Part shown: one piece after another, positions 63,001 through 64,000 of the stretch
How positions within the stretch are numbered: the first letter of the stretch is position 1
How the letters are laid out: every line of letters starts with the position of its first letter
Made by a program: the position numbers and the translations under genes
DNA from: Candidatus Microthrix subdominans
GTDB lineage: Bacteria; Actinomycetota; Acidimicrobiia; Acidimicrobiales; Microtrichaceae
Direction: 5' to 3'
Assembly (NCBI GenBank): GCA_016719385.1
Contig: JADJZA010000009.1
Span: 124,001 to 188,000, forward strand
DNA: 64,000 nt
The notes under the pieces: generated by a model
What the model was told of the DNA's origin: nothing
The model's input: the letters and a program-made list of their open reading frames with translations, nothing else
Databases searched by the model: none

Positions 63001-64000
63001 AGCTCCGCTGCACGTTTGGCCAGCCTGCGGGCGCGTGCGGCATCGGCGAACGATGGCGACCTGAGCACCGCCTGGCAGAGCCCGGCCAACCCGCAGGGCG
63101 GCACCTGGGTGAACTTCGAGTATCCGAAGGCGATCAGCGTCGACGAGCTGGAGTTCAGCTACCTCAACGACGGACGCCACTCAACACCGAAATCCATCCA
63201 TCTCGAGGGCGACGGTGTGGCCTCGGCGTCGATCGAGGTGCCGGAGGCCAAGCCGGGCGATACGCGTGGCGACACGACGACCGTCCGCCTCGAGGTGCCC
63301 GAGGCGGTGCGCGGTACCAACCTTCGCCTGGTCGTCGACGAGATCCACCCTCGCACCACGCTGGAGTGGTTCAGCCACTCCGAGGCGGACCTGCCGATCG
63401 GCATCGCCGAGGTGGGTTGGGGCGGACCGACGATGGGCGCCCCACTCGACGATCTCGGCGGCGTCTGCCGCGACGACCTGTTGTCGCTCGACGGCCAGGC
63501 GATCGGCATCCGGCTCGAAGCGACGGCCGACGAACTGCTCGACCGCCAACCGGCAGGGGTACGCACCTGCGACCCGGAGGCGCCCGCCGGTTCGGGCACC
63601 GCCGACGACGAGCGTCCGACGATCGAGCTCGGCCCCGAGGCCTCGCTGCTGCGCAGCGGCGCCGGCCTGAGCGTGGGTGTCGACCTCGACGAGCTGTGGC
63701 TCACCTCGGCCGCCGGGGGCGACGCGGTGGCCACCCCGGCCGAGCCACTGGGCAGCACCGATCTGAAGGGCGGCGCCGCGGCGCCACGGCTGGGCGTCGA
63801 CCCGAACACTGCGCCCGGCCAGTCGGCGCCTCGCACCGAGACCGGGCGCACGTCGCGTTTGACCTACGAGGTGTCGGTCGCCGACGCCGACGAGCCCTAC
63901 TGGTTGGTGATGGGCCAGTCGTTCAACCCCGGGTGGCATGCGACGACCGCCGACGGCACCGACCTGGGGCCGCCCACGCTGATCAACGGCTTCGCCAACG
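60094..64000 (+). CDS. AftD-like alpha-(1->3)-arabinofuranosyltransferase, 3' end outside window
   Basis: The first 1302 codons of a very large GT-C type membrane glycosyltransferase; no stop occurs before the right edge. The N-terminal 420 residues hold about ten helices; the first outside loop has RGQVGADTKSYLYLNPGKLL, with the acidic residue expected for a GT-C catalytic loop, and later VGGINATSLLLV and HPFDSPTPAGALF are as in the actinobacterial AftD/DUF3367 family. The long outside region contains two discoidin-like carbohydrate-binding modules, with DGSLNTAWRTG near 752 and DGDLSTAWQS near 987. It probably uses decaprenyl-phospho-arabinose to modify a cell-wall arabinan or similar glycan. 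ATG at 60094 starts MRRLLGRLEQWRPW. Confidence 0.85.
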   Translation, partial: MRRLLGRLEQWRPWPVAALALVSYVPLLLTHRGQVGADTKSYLYLNPGKLLADAPWLWETGVGLGTVTHQNIGYLWPAGPFYWFFDMIGVPDWIAQRIWLGTIIFAAGMGVRFMLRTLRWELPGVTVAALAYALSPYLLHYGARISIILLPFAGLPWLIAFTARALRHGGWRDPAAFALITMTVGGINATSLLLVMIGPGMWVLYALLAEREITWGRALAVVARIGVLTLITSLWWMAGLMLQGKYGIPILDYTETYKVVAGASSAPEIMRGLGYWFFYGSDSLGPWISGAVTMVQNPLVLVVSFLLPALVVVSGFLTRFRYRAYFVLMVVVGALTAIASHPFDSPTPAGALFKAATTTDAGLAFRSTPRALPLLALGGAVLLAAGISAVATLRPRLRVPLSLVIVALIGINQAPLFLGRMVDDNLQRSENIPEYWNEVAAALDAGDRDTRVLEMPGIDFASYTWGNTVDPVTPGLIDRDYAARELIPYGSFASAQLMMALDLPYQEGTANPAALGPMLQLMSVGDLVARNDLRFGRYRSPRPRTFWDQVTSAPGLGDPVGFGPDVSDRPDPVVPLLDGIELGTDPALPDPPSVGIVPVEDPRPMVRTESAAAPTLLDGDAHGLVTAAGAGMIDPDRPVLYSASFADDPDALRALATEPGAELIVTDSNRKQGLRWGSVRENRGYTERADREPIITDVSDNRLDVFPEADRDSNGETDTDTQTVVETRGGATVDATTYGNGVSYTPGDQPFFAVDGSLNTAWRTGAFGELKQDALELTWDSPVTTDTVTLVQSQRRGNRHMTQVEFSFDSGDGVFADPIEVDLGEESLSPEGQVVDFPERTFSRMRVEILDTNVGELADYGKVSEVGIAELMVADTTLEQVVRPPTDLLDTLGGDSLSNPLAIVLRRAAANPEEGVLDDEEPSIVRTLSVPAERSFALGGLARLSLGQPDESIDAILGVPGADEGGVTASSAARLASLRARAASANDGDLSTAWQSPANPQGGTWVNFEYPKAISVDELEFSYLNDGRHSTPKSIHLEGDGVASASIEVPEAKPGDTRGDTTTVRLEVPEAVRGTNLRLVVDEIHPRTTLEWFSHSEADLPIGIAEVGWGGPTMGAPLDDLGGVCRDDLLSLDGQAIGIRLEATADELLDRQPAGVRTCDPEAPAGSGTADDERPTIELGPEASLLRSGAGLSVGVDLDELWLTSAAGGDAVATPAEPLGSTDLKGGAAAPRLGVDPNTAPGQSAPRTETGRTSRLTYEVSVADADEPYWLVMGQSFNPGWHATTADGTDLGPPTLINGFAN

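Overview
This is a GC-rich, gene-dense chromosomal window of about 64 kb that reads as core genome of an actinobacterium (Actinomycetota). Three things point there. First, the gene neighbourhood aspS / hisS / rel / secF-secD-yajC / ruvCAB / yebC / pdxT-pdxS is the one known from mycobacteria and relatives. Second, there is an S-(hydroxymethyl)mycothiol dehydrogenase (mscR), which only makes sense in a mycothiol producer. Third, there is an AftD-like arabinofuranosyltransferase. A deep-branching class such as Acidimicrobiia (Microthrix/Ilumatobacter-like) is my inference from the mix of actinobacterial synteny with unusual extras. No rRNA, tRNA, IS element, phage gene, integrase or CRISPR array was seen.

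Layout. 1-4232 (minus): aspS, a eukaryotic-type HisA, rarA and a small DUF6167-like protein, each pair sharing 4 bases. 4359-10340 (plus): a DUF3556 membrane protein, then a very large membrane protein that joins a serine-hydrolase-like region to a calcineurin-like phosphoesterase. 10117-19607 (minus): queA, tgt, yajC, secD, secF, rel, hisS (protein export, stringent response, tRNA modification and charging); apt, usually between secF and rel in actinobacteria, is absent. 19897-24531: a flavoprotein (plus), an orphan NarL-type response regulator, and ruvC-ruvA-ruvB (minus). 24645-30821: an insert in the usual ruvC-yebC neighbourhood, with two convergent lipoprotein genes (zinc peptidase-like and serine hydrolase-like) and a plus-strand Asp23/Gls24 envelope-stress operon that contains a J-domain protein. 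30767-42900 (minus): pdxS-pdxT, yebC, lemA with a catalytically degenerate M48 partner, uvrC, a patatin, pyruvate kinase, a methyltransferase, a SirB1-like protein and an MFS transporter. 42968-52953 (plus): glycerophosphodiesterase, rsmI, a five-gene oligopeptide ABC importer whose first permease gene carries a frameshift in a G7 run, and a short UvrA paralogue. 53008-58332: mscR, two AlkA-type glycosylases, an acyl-CoA synthetase and a PGPGW membrane protein. 58470-64000 (plus): a small unknown, a family 2 glycosyltransferase, a DUF2304 protein and the first 1302 codons of an AftD-like arabinofuranosyltransferase.

The most unusual structures are: (i) the hydrolase/phosphoesterase membrane fusion at 6156-10340; (ii) four copies of a 50-bp hairpin-forming module followed by a 16-bp tandem array, filling the 405-bp gap upstream of uvrC, with a compensatory base change in the stem; (iii) the Asp23/Gls24 operon with an embedded DnaJ-type domain; (iv) the M48-like protein whose HExxH has become QQVAH beside lemA; and (v) the eukaryotic-type HisA in an aspS-rarA operon.

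Operon linkage is tight: many start codons overlap the preceding stop as ATGA or GTGA, so translational coupling is common. Gaps longer than 300 bases occur only at 34630-34938 (one short palindrome) and 36826-37230 (the repeats).
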